A stretch of DNA of 64,000 bases from Tubulanus polymorphus (lineage: Eukaryota; Nemertea; Palaeonemertea; Tubulaniformes; Tubulanidae): NCBI RefSeq assembly GCF_964204645.1, contig NC_134034.1, forward strand, positions 990,001 to 1,054,000, written 5' to 3'. The position numbers were made by a program, and so were the translations under genes. A model generated the notes under the pieces. That model was not told the origin of the DNA and did not search any database. It was given only the letters and a program-made list of their open reading frames with translations. Every line of letters starts with the position of its first letter. Within the stretch, counting starts at the first letter, position 1. Of the stretch, positions 1-11,400 are shown one piece after another.

Positions 1-189
1 CTACGTTTCGAGTATTATAGAGCGTTCACACTTCTTACGCTCGGTTGAACTTATCGATTCTCGCCGACGGGGATAAAATTTATCAATGATAACTAAAAAG
101 GAAAACGATAAGTTTCACTGGAGGAACATCTGTTACTGAACTCATCTCGATAACAGCAGAGTATTCTATACACACAGCACCAGTACGCG

Positions 190-465
190 ATTCAATGATG
201 TCATAGGGACATTTTTCTTGAGGCAGACATCTTTTTCATCTTCATTTTCAGTTATCACGATTTGATGACGTCAAAGGGGGATTCATGGCAGCAGACATGT
301 TTTCTTAAAAGGGTCTATAGATCAAATCACTAGAAGATAATTTGATGATGTCATAGGGGGATTTCTAGAGGCAGACATCTTTTCTCACAAGGGTCTATAG
401 AATAAATCATTAGTAGGTAATTTGATGATGTCATAGGGGGATTTAAGGAGGTAGCCATTGAGCCT
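190..465 (+). repeat. 79-bp dispersed repeat (GATGTCAT family), locus 1
   Basis: About three to four units, each carrying 'tttgatgatgtcatagggg' followed by a GCAGACATCTTTTCT-like segment and a 'gtctatagatcaaatcac' segment. One unit carries the exact palindrome TGACGTCA. The same unit recurs at six other loci in this window in both orientations. Confidence 0.85.
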
Positions 466-894
466 AGTAGGGTTATTATATCTAATACAACTATGTTATA
501 GTCTGTTTGATATTACCGGTAATTTCTTCTGATTTTCCGTAGACGATTTCATTGATTCAATAATGCTGCGTTGAACTGTGTATATATACTCGCCCCCCAC
601 TCCCCTGTTCCTCCCCCTCCCCACGGAGCACACGAGGGTAAATGACCCGTGGATCACGAACTATTAAAGATTACGTGGACCGTTAAATATCTTTTCATGT
701 TCCGACAAAAAAGACAGAAATGACACAGTTATGAGAGAAGGAAGGAAGACCTTTGATATTTTATCGGTGTCCTGCAGGGATGTATTAGTAGCCTACACAC
801 ATTGAACTACATCGAGTTGCAAACTTCATTTACAAACAGTTGTGGGTCTAAATCTTGAAAAATTCAACTAAAATAACTTCAAATTGAACAGGGT

Positions 895-1255
895 TTAAAT
901 ATAACACCAGTTTAAGCTCATTTTGGTTCTATAACCAATCTAACAACTAAAGACCGGTCTAAGCTCATTTTGGTTCTATAACCAATACAACAACTTAAGA
1001 CCAGTCTAAGCTCATTTTGGTTCTACAACCAATCTAACAACTTAAGGGCAGCTCATTTTGGTTATATAACCAATCTAACAACTTGAGACCAGTTTAAACT
1101 CATTTTGATTCCATAACCAATCTAACAACTTAAGACCAGTCTAAGCTCATTTTGGTTCTATAACCAATCTAACTACTTAAGACCGGTCTAAGCTCATTTT
1201 GGTTCTACAACCAATCTCACAACTTAAGACCAGTCTAAACTGATTTTGATTCTAC
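895..1255 (+). repeat. 47-bp minisatellite, about 8 units
   Basis: The unit contains 'accaatctaacaacttaag' followed by 'accagtctaagctcatttt' and GGTTCTATA. The same words appear inside the inverted-repeat elements at 25710, 42173 and relatives, so this array looks like a tandem amplification of their interior. Confidence 0.85.
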
Positions 1256-1462
1256 AGCTGTTATCATTAACACCAATAATTCAACTATTTTCACGCGAAC
1301 AAATTCTATATTTGTTCGCATAAATTCTAAATCGATCGCCGTCTTTCATTTGAACGGATTCTAAGAAATCGACGTTTGTTACATACAAATAGCTAATCAT
1401 TAATATCTAGTTACTTTGACAACCGTTTTGAAAAGCGCGTTGAGTCGTCCTCGCCTCGAGCA

Positions 1463-1469
1463 TATAAAA
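1463..1469 (+). promoter_or_regulatory. TATA-like motif before a short open frame
   Basis: TATAAAA lies 71 bp upstream of an ATG in an AAAATG context at 1540. The spacing fits a TATA promoter with a short leader. No CCAAT box or other support was seen, so it may be chance. Confidence 0.25.
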
Positions 1470-1539
1470 CAAACATTCCTTTTCAACCGCTCCACTCGGC
1501 GACAACGGCTGCGGCGTCTGCTAATCAGATTAAGTCAAA

Positions 1540-1689
1540 ATGTCTGAATCGTGCAAAGAAGATTTGAAACTTGTTGATTTCAGTCATTCAATATTTCTAA
1601 GGAAATCGTCTCAGCGAGGTTTGATGATAGGGTTTAAGTCTATCCCGGTTTTTTTCAAATCTATACTATTTGTAGGGCAAAGTTATTAG
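1540..1689 (+). CDS. Short open frame, 49 residues, unknown
   Basis: The frame starts MSESCKEDLKLVDFSHSIF and ends at TAG. It follows the TATA motif at 1463 and lies on the strand opposite the cyclase. I do not recognise the product. The first 26 residues look more protein-like than the rest, so it could be a first exon with a downstream donor, but no strong donor was found. Chance is a real alternative. Confidence 0.15.
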   Translation: MSESCKEDLKLVDFSHSIFLRKSSQRGLMIGFKSIPVFFKSILFVGQSY

Positions 1690-2331
1690 CCTAAAGTTAG
1701 TTTTAGAATGACCCTTTAAGGGCAAATAACAACAATATATAGTTGTGGGTAAGTTTTTATCAGGAGTATGCAGTTTAAAAGGGAGCACGACCCTGTGCAA
1801 GGTTTTAGGGACAGGTAAGGAGTACGCCTGTCATTGGGTTAGTTTTTCGAAGAGTTTCATGGGGCAGGTGGTTCGAGCAGGTGTCCCGGAGCAAGTCTTG
1901 ACCGCAGGTTAAAAGGGAGTGTGACCCCGGGCAAGGTTTTAGGGATAGATTAGGAGTATGCCCGTCCTTGGGTAAGTTTTTGAAACCGTAAGAGAGGTTT
2001 TCTATTCTGAGGCAAGTTTTACGGGAGGCCGGAGGTTTGGAGTTATCATGTCCTTGGGTAAGTTTTTGAAACCGTAAGAGAGGTTTTCTATCCTGAGGCA
2101 AGTTTTATGGGGGGCCGGAGGTTTGGAGTTATCATGTCCTTGGGCAAGTTTTTGAGACAGGAATGAGCGCGTCTTATCAAGAACAAAACATTGAGAGAAA
2201 TCTCAACATAAAATCCACCTCAAAAATTATTTGCGAAATTCTGAAAATGAATTTTCCTATCGGCAGTTAAGTCATCTTTACCGATTTGAGGTTGCCTATG
2301 ACATCATCGTCGAGTTTATTATCGAACTTAC

Positions 2332-2490
2332 CCGGGAATTCCGCCGGCTTCCATCACGTTCGCCAAGGTGACGTCGTTCGACCAGACGTCGAATTGCCAC
2401 TTGCGTAACCCGAGTACGCCGCAGTGTACGCGCCCGCTGTGTATACCAACTCTCATATTCACATCTACAGCTGTAACGTCTCGTACCAAC
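2332..2490 (-). CDS. ADCY5: Adenylate cyclase coding exon 5 (C1 domain)
   Basis: 159 nt with acceptor TTGAAG and donor GTAAGT, in phase with exon 4. It encodes [40 protein letters not shown] and [12 protein letters not shown]. The next expected exon, with a RIHITKATL-like sequence, is not visible in 1-2331. Confidence 0.95.
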
Positions 2491-5400
2491 CTTCAACAAC
2501 AACAACAGAGATTATGTGCCTAGGTTTCTGTGTACTGAAGGGCACCTGTATCATGAAAATTTTTTAATTTTCAGGGCTCTGCATCCAAAATATGACATTT
2601 TGACGTGTTTAAAAAAAATTATTCGACTTTATCCATTTTTGATTATTCAAATTGGCCACTTTAAATTACTTCTACCAGAACATGAGATATCGACGATTGT
2701 AGAATTGTTCATTATTTTGCTTTTACTGAAACATTACTGTTTTTTTTTTCTGAAGACTAGAGTTGTTTCTTCGTAGACGGAATCCAGATACATCTGTTTA
2801 AACTATCAGATAAACAAACTTAGGGCATCATCAGTAATATGTGGGGATCGTTCGTCAACTTCTACACCAGGAATACCCATCAGTCTTATCAGTCTTATCA
2901 TGAGTTCTACGTTCATCATAGATAATTATTAGATTTTAGAAATTCCGAAGAATATCATTAGCTCGAGAAACTCGAGTATCTGACAGCAGACTTTCCGGAG
3001 CGAAAATAATCAGTTTCCAGGCAGCCAGAGGAGGTGTCGATGTGTCTTTTTTCTAATTGCCGGGGAGAGGGGACTTAGAGAAACTGCCTGAAAACCCCTT
3101 ACAATCAGAGCGAAGCAGGTTTTCATATCGCCAGAGGTTCTACGCGTCATTTTTTCCTCGTTTTTTGCCGTAGGGAAGTTCGAAGCCGCCATCGCAGTAA
3201 CCTAACCCGCATAATATCAGACAACAAGCAAATAATAGGGTTTTTTTCTGTAAGAAGAACTTTGCACCAAGTTTCCAGAGATTTACCAGGGGGTAACCAG
3301 GGATTCCCAGTCTATAAAACCAGGCCTAGGTTAAAGATTTACCCCTAGGGGTTGATACTTAGTCTATAAAACTGGGTCCAGGATAACGATTTATCCCTAG
3401 GGATAACTTTGATACCCAGTCTAAAAAACCAGGCCCAGGTTAAGGATTTATCCCTAGGGATAAGTTTGATACCCAGTCTATAAAACCAGGCCCAGGTTAA
3501 GGATTTACCCCTAGTGATAAGTTTAATACCGAGTCTATAAAACCAGGCCCAGGTTAAGGATTAATTCCTTTAGGGTAAATTTGATACCCAGTCTATAAAA
3601 CCGGGGCCAAGGTAAAGGATTAATTCCTTTAGGGTAAATTTGATACCCAGTCTATAAAACCGGGGCCAAGGTAAAGGATTAATTCCTTTAGGGCAAATTT
3701 GATTTTAAAGATTTTTAAATTTTAAAGTTAAAAGCTATAAGCACTAGACCCGAAATATGTAAATACGTAAAACACGATATTTGATATTTGATACTTACGC
3801 AATAGCGTCAATCATATCGAGACCCATCTCGACGCAGCAGTGGGCGTGGTCCGGGCGCGGCTCCGGTAGACCGCTCACGCAATAGTAACAATCGCCGAGG
3901 ATTTTAATGCGTAGACAATGATTATCGGAAGCGAGACGATCGAAACGCGCGAACAGTTCGTTGAGAAGCTGCACGAGCTCCTGAGCCGTGCATTGAGACG
4001 ACAGAGACGTGAAACCACAAATATCAGCAAACAGAATACTGAAAATATATATATATATATACATCATTAGACGATATCCACCTTATGACATCATCATCAA
4101 AACATTATCAGAAATCCCCTAGGACATCGTCATCATCGTGGTCAAAAATTCACCTGAGATATCATCAAAATGCCTGATGTCAAATCATTGAATTATGTTT
4201 ATTAGAACCTTAAAAATTACCATGATGCCCACCTCCTTTAATCCCCCTATGACATCATCAAATTGTCTACTAGTGATTTGATCTATAGACACTTCTAGAA
4301 AAGATGCCTGCTGCCATAAATCCACCTATGACATCATCAAATTGTCTACTAGTGATTTCATCTATAGAAACTTTTAGATGCCTGCCTTCAGGAATCCCCC
4401 TATGACATCATCAAATTGTCTATTACTGATTAGATCTATATGCACTTCTAGAAACGATATGTCTGCCTCCATAAATCCCCCTATGACATCATGAAAACTG
4501 TAGTAGTTTTTAGTCGTAGACGTCTCTCAGAACGGCTCGTCAGATCTCGATGAGTCTCACAAACCAATCAATCTTCATTTGTGAAATGACTTTCGGTAAA
4601 AACTGATAAATAGTTGATCAGCTCAGCTACAAGCGGGACTCCGAGCGCGGGACTCAGCACGGGACCCAGCGCTGTCATCAACTGCAGTTTAATTAATCGG
4701 TTTTAGTTTAATTAATTTATGCGTTGCTGGAAGATGACACTAATACACAATGAGCGACTGTAGTTTATTGTCAATAGTAATAAATATAACATAGCTGCGT
4801 GTGTTACATTGAGTATATATAGGATACAGTTCCACAGTCTAAACACAAGGCTCAGATCATTTTAGTCCAGTTTCACTATAGACACCTTAGATCAAACAGG
4901 TCTAAGCTGATTTTGGTCCAGTTTCACCATAGAAACCTAAGATCGGACCAGGCTAATAGTTTTTTGGTTGTTTAACGGTTAAGACTTAAGATAAAACCAG
5001 GCTAAGATTATTTCAGTGATTACCTCAGTTAAGACTGAAGATAGAACACATTTTGGCCCTAGAGCCGATGTTCTCCAAACAGGGAATCAGGCTCAGGTCA
5101 CGATAAACGAGCTATCAGAAACAGTGGTAGTGAAATGAACACTTGTATTTCATTCATCGGTTCATGTTAATTTCAGGTTGGATTAGTTCTGACCGAATGG
5201 GATATCGATAACTGCAATTACTACAACCTGACGACATCCGGGGTTCGGTCAGCTCCGGCGGCGTTACGAGACGACACCCGCGCAACAACGCTACAGAGTC
5301 ATGTGATAAAAACCACCTGCATCAATACAGGACAACATCGTCCGCCGCGGCACTCGCGACGACCACGATCAGCTTATAGCTCATATACAATACTGACGTT

Positions 5401-8400
5401 ATTGCTGATTAATACTTAATATAGACAGAGACAGAGAGCAAGATTATGAGAGAGGGATAAATGAGAGAGAGAGGTGAGGGTAGAGAGACAGGGAGAAGAG
5501 AGGGGAGTGAGAAAGAGGAGAGGGTAAGAGAAGAATGAGACTTAAGGGAAAATGAGAGAGGAAGAGAGAGAGGGAGAGGTTAGAGGTAAGGAGGGAGAGG
5601 GAGGAGAGGGGAGAGGGGAGGAAAGGGGAGGGGAGAGGGGAGAGAGGGAAGAGAGGAGAGGGGAGAGAGGGGAGAGGAGAGGGGAGAAGAGAGGGGAGAG
5701 GAGGTGAGAGAGGAGAGGGGAGAGGAGAGGCGAGGGGAGAGAGGAGAGAGGGACTTCCATTCCTTTTTTGATACCCAGAGTTTTAAACTAGTTCCAAGTA
5801 ACTGATCCGGCTTATAGTGTTGATTTTACAGTCACCAGCAGTGTTCCAGCTAAAAGGTCATTCTTACCTCAATCATTCATACAATGATCATAATCTCAAT
5901 GTTTACAAACACTAAATACCCTATATAACTCCTCCCCTCCCCCAGTGCTCACATGATTGCCAATTATAAATATGTCAAGGGTTTGACCTTCAGTTCTATC
6001 GATTCTTAGCTCTCATACTAAGGGGGAGGGGGAGGAGGGGGGATAGAAGGGGTGCTGTAGTTATTGTGCAGATCAATGCTCTATTAACCACTTGTGTAAA
6101 ATCAATGAGACTGAAATTATGTTATATCAGTTCATATACACGACGCGACTGCAACAGAAACCTTTCAAAACTGCTGTCATCGAACGTTTTTCCTTTTTTT
6201 TTCAGTAACATTTCATCGAAGACGAAAATGTTCAAATTTATCAATAATCAATATTTAGACGATCAGTAACTGAATTCATATTTCAGCAGCGCACAACGTC
6301 AAATCAGTATTTCTAAAAATAGTAACGAAATACTGACAATTAGAAATAGTCGATGATTCTGTTCCTATTAATATAGGGTGGACTTCAATGTGACGACAGA
6401 TTAGACCGGGCTTAACTCATTTCAATCCAGTTCCACAGTTGAGACTTAAGATAAGATTGGGCTTAACTCATTTCAATCCAGTTCCACAGATGAGACTTCA
6501 GATAAACCAGGCTAAACCCATTTTAGTCCAGTTCCACAGTTGAGATTTATGATAAAATCGGGCTTAGCTCATTTCGGTCCAGTCCTACAGTTGAGACTGA
6601 AGATAAGACCGGGTTAAGCTCATTATGCCGGTAGGAAGTCGAGACGTAAGATAAGACCGGACTGAGCTGATTTCGTCGGACTGGGGTTAGCCAGTTCCCG
6701 AGATCAGATCTGTGTAAGCTGATTTCTCTGAGCGCCGCTGATTGCCGAGCGTAGTATAGTGAATATGAACTGAGTTTTTACGACAGGGAAATTCAAGTGG
6801 CAGAGCAGACGTGTTCGTTGTCGCGGGAACCAATAAATCTGTCACATATATCGCGTTCTAAGAGTCACTTGCCACAGATGTAAACAGCCTAGTGACACGA
6901 ATGTAATTAAAATACGTATATTAGAATCTAGGATATTTTAAAAGAAAACGTAACCAACAACAAGAGCGTATGAAATGGTGCCTGAGGATGGTTTTTGGTA
7001 AATAAAAATCCCTACATCCCCTTTAGTTTGTCATTTGCCTTCTTTCTTCCTTAGCGTTCCGGTTTTTGTTATTTAATTACTTTAATCTTAATCCTTTAAT
7101 CTTTATCATTTGTCATATTCTAGTATAAATATCCTGATATTTTATTTTGTTCTCAGTACGCCTGCTGATGGCTAACAGTTGTTAGCCGAAACGTCGCTCC
7201 TCAAATATAATCATTCTGATATAGAATCTTGGCTTCGTTATTGTGGGATTTCTCTCGTCATCCCATGATCGATCTATCAAAAATTCAGAATCTTAATTTC
7301 TCAATTAAAAACCATTTTGAAGAAATGATTGCGTAGTTTTAGGTTTGATTAGTTTAAATTCTATGGAATATGAATGTAACTAGGGTTATTCCATGTGAAC
7401 TGAACCTAGGGTTGGTCAGCTTGTATAACCCTAGCTGTTCCACCTCCAGACGAATAGACCTTACCCTAGGGTTAGCCCATTACTCTTCAGGAGTGAGACA
7501 GCTAGGGTCTGAACTAGCTGACCAACCTTAGGGTTATAGACTAACCCTAGGGAAAAGCCATTAGTCTCTAGAGGTGATATAGCTAGGGTTATGCTAGCTG
7601 ACAAACCTTAGGTTTAATCATAATGGGATAACCCTGTGATTGGCCAAGAAGTGGTCACATGGCACAACATTCCCAAAACATAATTGCAATAGTTTGAAAC
7701 TTCTTTCTAGAAAGAGACATTTTTGAACTGACAATGTTTGAGCATCATATCATTAAAATCTTAGTCCCTTGCAGTCATTCAGCTATGGAGCTGATATAAA
7801 TTGACTCGCTACATCATGGAATGCTACTCTTGGTGACTTAAAAATTGTTGCAAGCTTCACCTGAAAGCCACACCAGCAAATTTTGCAATTAATTAACAAT
7901 TATTCAATTAGAGTGTGCACCACTTAATTAGGAGTTAATTACCGATGCTATGAAAATGAGTTAGAAATTAATTAACTACCAATTAATGAATGCGATCAGT
8001 AATTACCCTACCTGACGTTTTCGTGTCGTTGAATGTAGATTTTATGAAACATCGTGTCACGAACTTTACCGGCGATATCGGCTTTCATCTCCATGGCAAC
8101 GTGACGCGGCAACACTGACAACAATAAACGCTCCTGAAAAAAAAAAATTAAAACGGAATAAACACGTTTGACTCATAGAAACACTCGCTCGCTAATTGGA
8201 TTTCTATTTCATTCACTACAACTTCCATTTATAAACCTAGAATTTAATCTTAAGTAAAAGACTTTATTCCAACTTAAAGGTTGTGATAAGTCGCTAATCA
8301 TAATTTACAGAATTGTTGAAGTCATCGATAATGAGAAGGTCGTCATTAGTAACTAATCATAATTTTTCTGAATCGTTGAATCATTGAGAATGAGAAGGTC

Positions 8401-11400
8401 GTCATTAGTAACTAATCATAATTTTACTGAATCGTTGAAGTCATTGAGAATGAGAAGGTCGTCATTAGTAACTAATCATAATTTACAGAATTGTTGAAGT
8501 CATCGAGAATGAGAAGGTCGTCATCAGTAACTAATCAAAATTTTACTGAATTGTTGAAGTCATATGAAATGATTTTTCTATTTATTTTGTGTTTTCACGG
8601 TGAAACTGGATGCAGCAGTAAATGCAGGTATCGCAGTAATCTCTAGTCCTCACTCGCCACAGACTCCTCTCACTGATATCGCTGATTATTTTTACGGTCC
8701 ATTCAGTAATCAGCGAAATGGTTTTTTGGTTAGAAAAATATCGTGATTGCGAGTGGTTTTATTATCGCGCTGCAGAACGCGGCACGGGACTCAATCCTAG
8801 ACGCGTTCCGGCGCTGATTAAAAATCATGTCGGCGGAAAAACATTCGCGACCGACGCACGTGACCAACGTCGACGGCAACGTTCAACAATACGAGAAATG
8901 ACGGCGCGCGGAAAACGCCGGAACGAGAAAAATAGCATTACTGTTAATGAAAAGTGAATGAGGAGATTAGGAGGGAGTGTGGATGTCACGGGGGGCGAGG
9001 GGGGATATACTACAAGAGTGTGTGATTCAATGAGACACAATAATCAGGGATATAGAGGGGAGGGGAGAGGGGAAAGGGGAGGAAGGGGGATAGGGTGGGA
9101 GAGGGGAGAGGTAGAGAGGGGAGGTAGAGGGGAGAGGAAGGGGATAGAGGGGAGGGAGAGGGGAGAGGAAGGGGATAGAGGGAGGGAGAGGGAAGGGGAT
9201 AGAGGGGAGGGAGAGAGGAGGGGAGGGAGATGAGAGGGGAGAGAAAGGAAAGATGGAGGAGAAAGAAGCATGTTTCCATGAAGTAGGAACTTCAGAGCAG
9301 ATTCAGAACCGAGTCCACCTGGAGCCACACGCTAGATAGGGAAAGCTCCCGAATATCAGGCTTTGGATTATTGGATATTATCGGAGCCACCGCAAGAGAA
9401 AGGAATCTACGGCTGAGTTCAAACTTTACTGACAACAATAACCTGGGTGGTGAACCAGCGACGCGGTTACCCGGGTGCTGGACAGGTGAAACAGCGACGC
9501 GATACCGGTTTGATTACCTGTTGTTGATTCTCGCGTTGAATGGTGAGTCGAGCCTCGATGCAACGCCTCGTTTCCAGGAACGCCTGCCGCTGGGCGACCT
9601 CCGTCGGGTAGTGTATAAAAACACCCGTCAGATTCACGGCCGTAAAAATAAACGAATTCGCTACGATCTGAAAAATAGAAAACTTTAAATTTCAAATTTA
9701 GATATAGATATATTTATTTTCGTCAGATTTGAATGTGACAAATTTTTGATTTTCATTATTAATATTGACATAGAAATTTGTATAAGATATCAGATGATTC
9801 AGGGATGTATTTCGAGAGTGGTCTTACAGGTCCGAACCCTGCTTTCCCGTGTTGCCCTTGTCACCGAGACAAAGATTGTTAAAAATTGTAAATTTAGATT
9901 TTAAGGTTTAGATTCATGAAAAAGGTTAAGCTTAAAATGGTTAAGTTTGAATAATTTTCCTCAGTGAAAACATGAAGAAACCAATATAGCAATTCTACCA
10001 ACAATATGAGAATAACGTTTTTGTAAAATTGAACCCAGGGTTCAGTTTGATCCACAGTTGTGTGTTTATTAAACTTAGTTACTTTTCAAATGTTTTAACT
10101 TGACATTTTAAATTTTGATCATGAACTGGAACTGGGCCCTGTATCATGATCGGGAACTGGGCCCTGTATCATGATCGGGAACTGGGCCCTGTATCATGAT
10201 CGGGAACTGGGCCCTGTATCATGATCGGGAACTGGGCCCCTGAAGGTCGGTTAGAATGAATAACTAATTTCAATTCTGAAACTCAGAACGGCGGAACCAC
10301 ATTCTGACAACTTGTAACCAATACCAGTTAGATTAAAATTTCTCGTGAAAGTGCGCCCTGAAGTTTGTTAGTCAAAAAACGATGCAAATTGAAAATTGAA
10401 AATAAAAATTTCTATTCGGTTTAGTCTATAGCAGCAGAACCTGATGACTTAATCTAATTCGGTGTTCAAGCACGCAACAGCAGAACAGCTGGAAATATAG
10501 AAAACAAATTTTTTTATATATCTCTCTCGAGGGCAGAGCAGCAGTAACAAGCTGAGTGTCGATGAGATCGTCGTACAATAACGATATCTGATCTATCTAC
10601 ATGATACACACGTGTATAAATGAATGTTTGATAACAACGCGAGCCTCTAAATGATATCTGAATATCATCGATCAACCAGGCACATCCGAAATACATCCCT
10701 AAAACCCCCAATTCACACGACACAGGGGAAACAGCATGGAAACAGGAGATACAAACATGTTTCCCTGTGTTGAAATACGGTTTCGGGAAACAATGTTTTC
10801 GACATCCAACAACTTTCACCAGCGCCCCCTAGCCTCACGACGAGTTATCTAATTACTGGCACTTTTACGTGTGATGCCAACCTGCGGATATACTCCCCTT
10901 TTTTGCAAAAAAACGTTCGCTGATTGGTCCATCCGATCGGGAATCCAACAGAAGCCTAAAGTCGTTTGTTACAAGCGCTGTGATTGGTACGACCGGATGC
11001 TGGTCGGCTAACAACGACTCCAACAATCACGAGGTCAAGGGGTTCGGGGAACAACTTTAATACCAAATACATCATAATACATCGTAATACCTCAAACACT
11101 GTAATTCCTAATGCATTGTAATACTAAATGTACCTAATGCATTGTAACACTTATTTCACCTAATGCATTGTAATACTTATTTCACCTAATGCATTGTAAT
11201 ACTTATTTCACCTAATGCATTGTAATACTTATTTCACCTAATGCATTGTAATACTTATTTCACCTAATGCATTGTAATACTAAATGCACCTAATACACTG
11301 TAATACCTAATAGATCGTAATACCTATTGCACCTAATACACTGTAATACCTAATAGATCGTAATACCTAATACCAGAAGAGACATTAACGGCTTACTGAA

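Larger units (their letters stand above)
1..2331. other. Adenylate cyclase intron or beyond, left edge
   Basis: No exon of the cyclase or another recognised gene is visible. The stretch holds the 79-bp dispersed repeat, a 47-bp minisatellite and, at 1840-2160, an imperfect repeat containing 'tccttgggtaagtttttga' several times. The only gene-like signal is a TATA motif followed by a short open frame near 1.46-1.69 kb. Confidence 0.6.
4039..8011. other. Cyclase intron 3 content
   Basis: No coding exon was recognised. It holds the GATGTCAT repeat, two 51-bp arrays (4840-5090 and 6390-6680), a GA-rich tract (5400-5755), a hammerhead-like repeat end (about 7165-7260) and a stretch of CCCTAGGG-containing inverted repeats (7375-7640). 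Confidence 0.6.

Noticed and set aside
2296-2505. 69-codon minus-strand frame
   Set aside because: Out-of-frame shadow of adenylate cyclase exon 5.
3010-3192. 60-codon minus frame beginning [10 protein letters not shown] in a good start context
   Set aside because: No promoter, splice partner or recognisable product. Kept only as a low-probability first exon.
5542-5760. Leu/Ser/Pro frames in GA-rich tracts (also near 9.0-9.3, 14.0-14.3 and 18.5-19.0 kb)
   Set aside because: Low-complexity DNA with no start, splice or domain evidence.
7375-7640. CCCTAGGGTT words as telomere-like sequence
   Set aside because: They alternate in orientation and are not TTAGGG head-to-tail repeats.
9371-9695. 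105-codon plus frame and 89-codon minus frame
   Set aside because: They overlap adenylate cyclase exon 2, which is read in another minus-strand frame with correct splice sites.
11060-11370. Regular short repeats that could suggest a CRISPR array
   Set aside because: Units are directly tandem with no unique spacers, and this is animal DNA.
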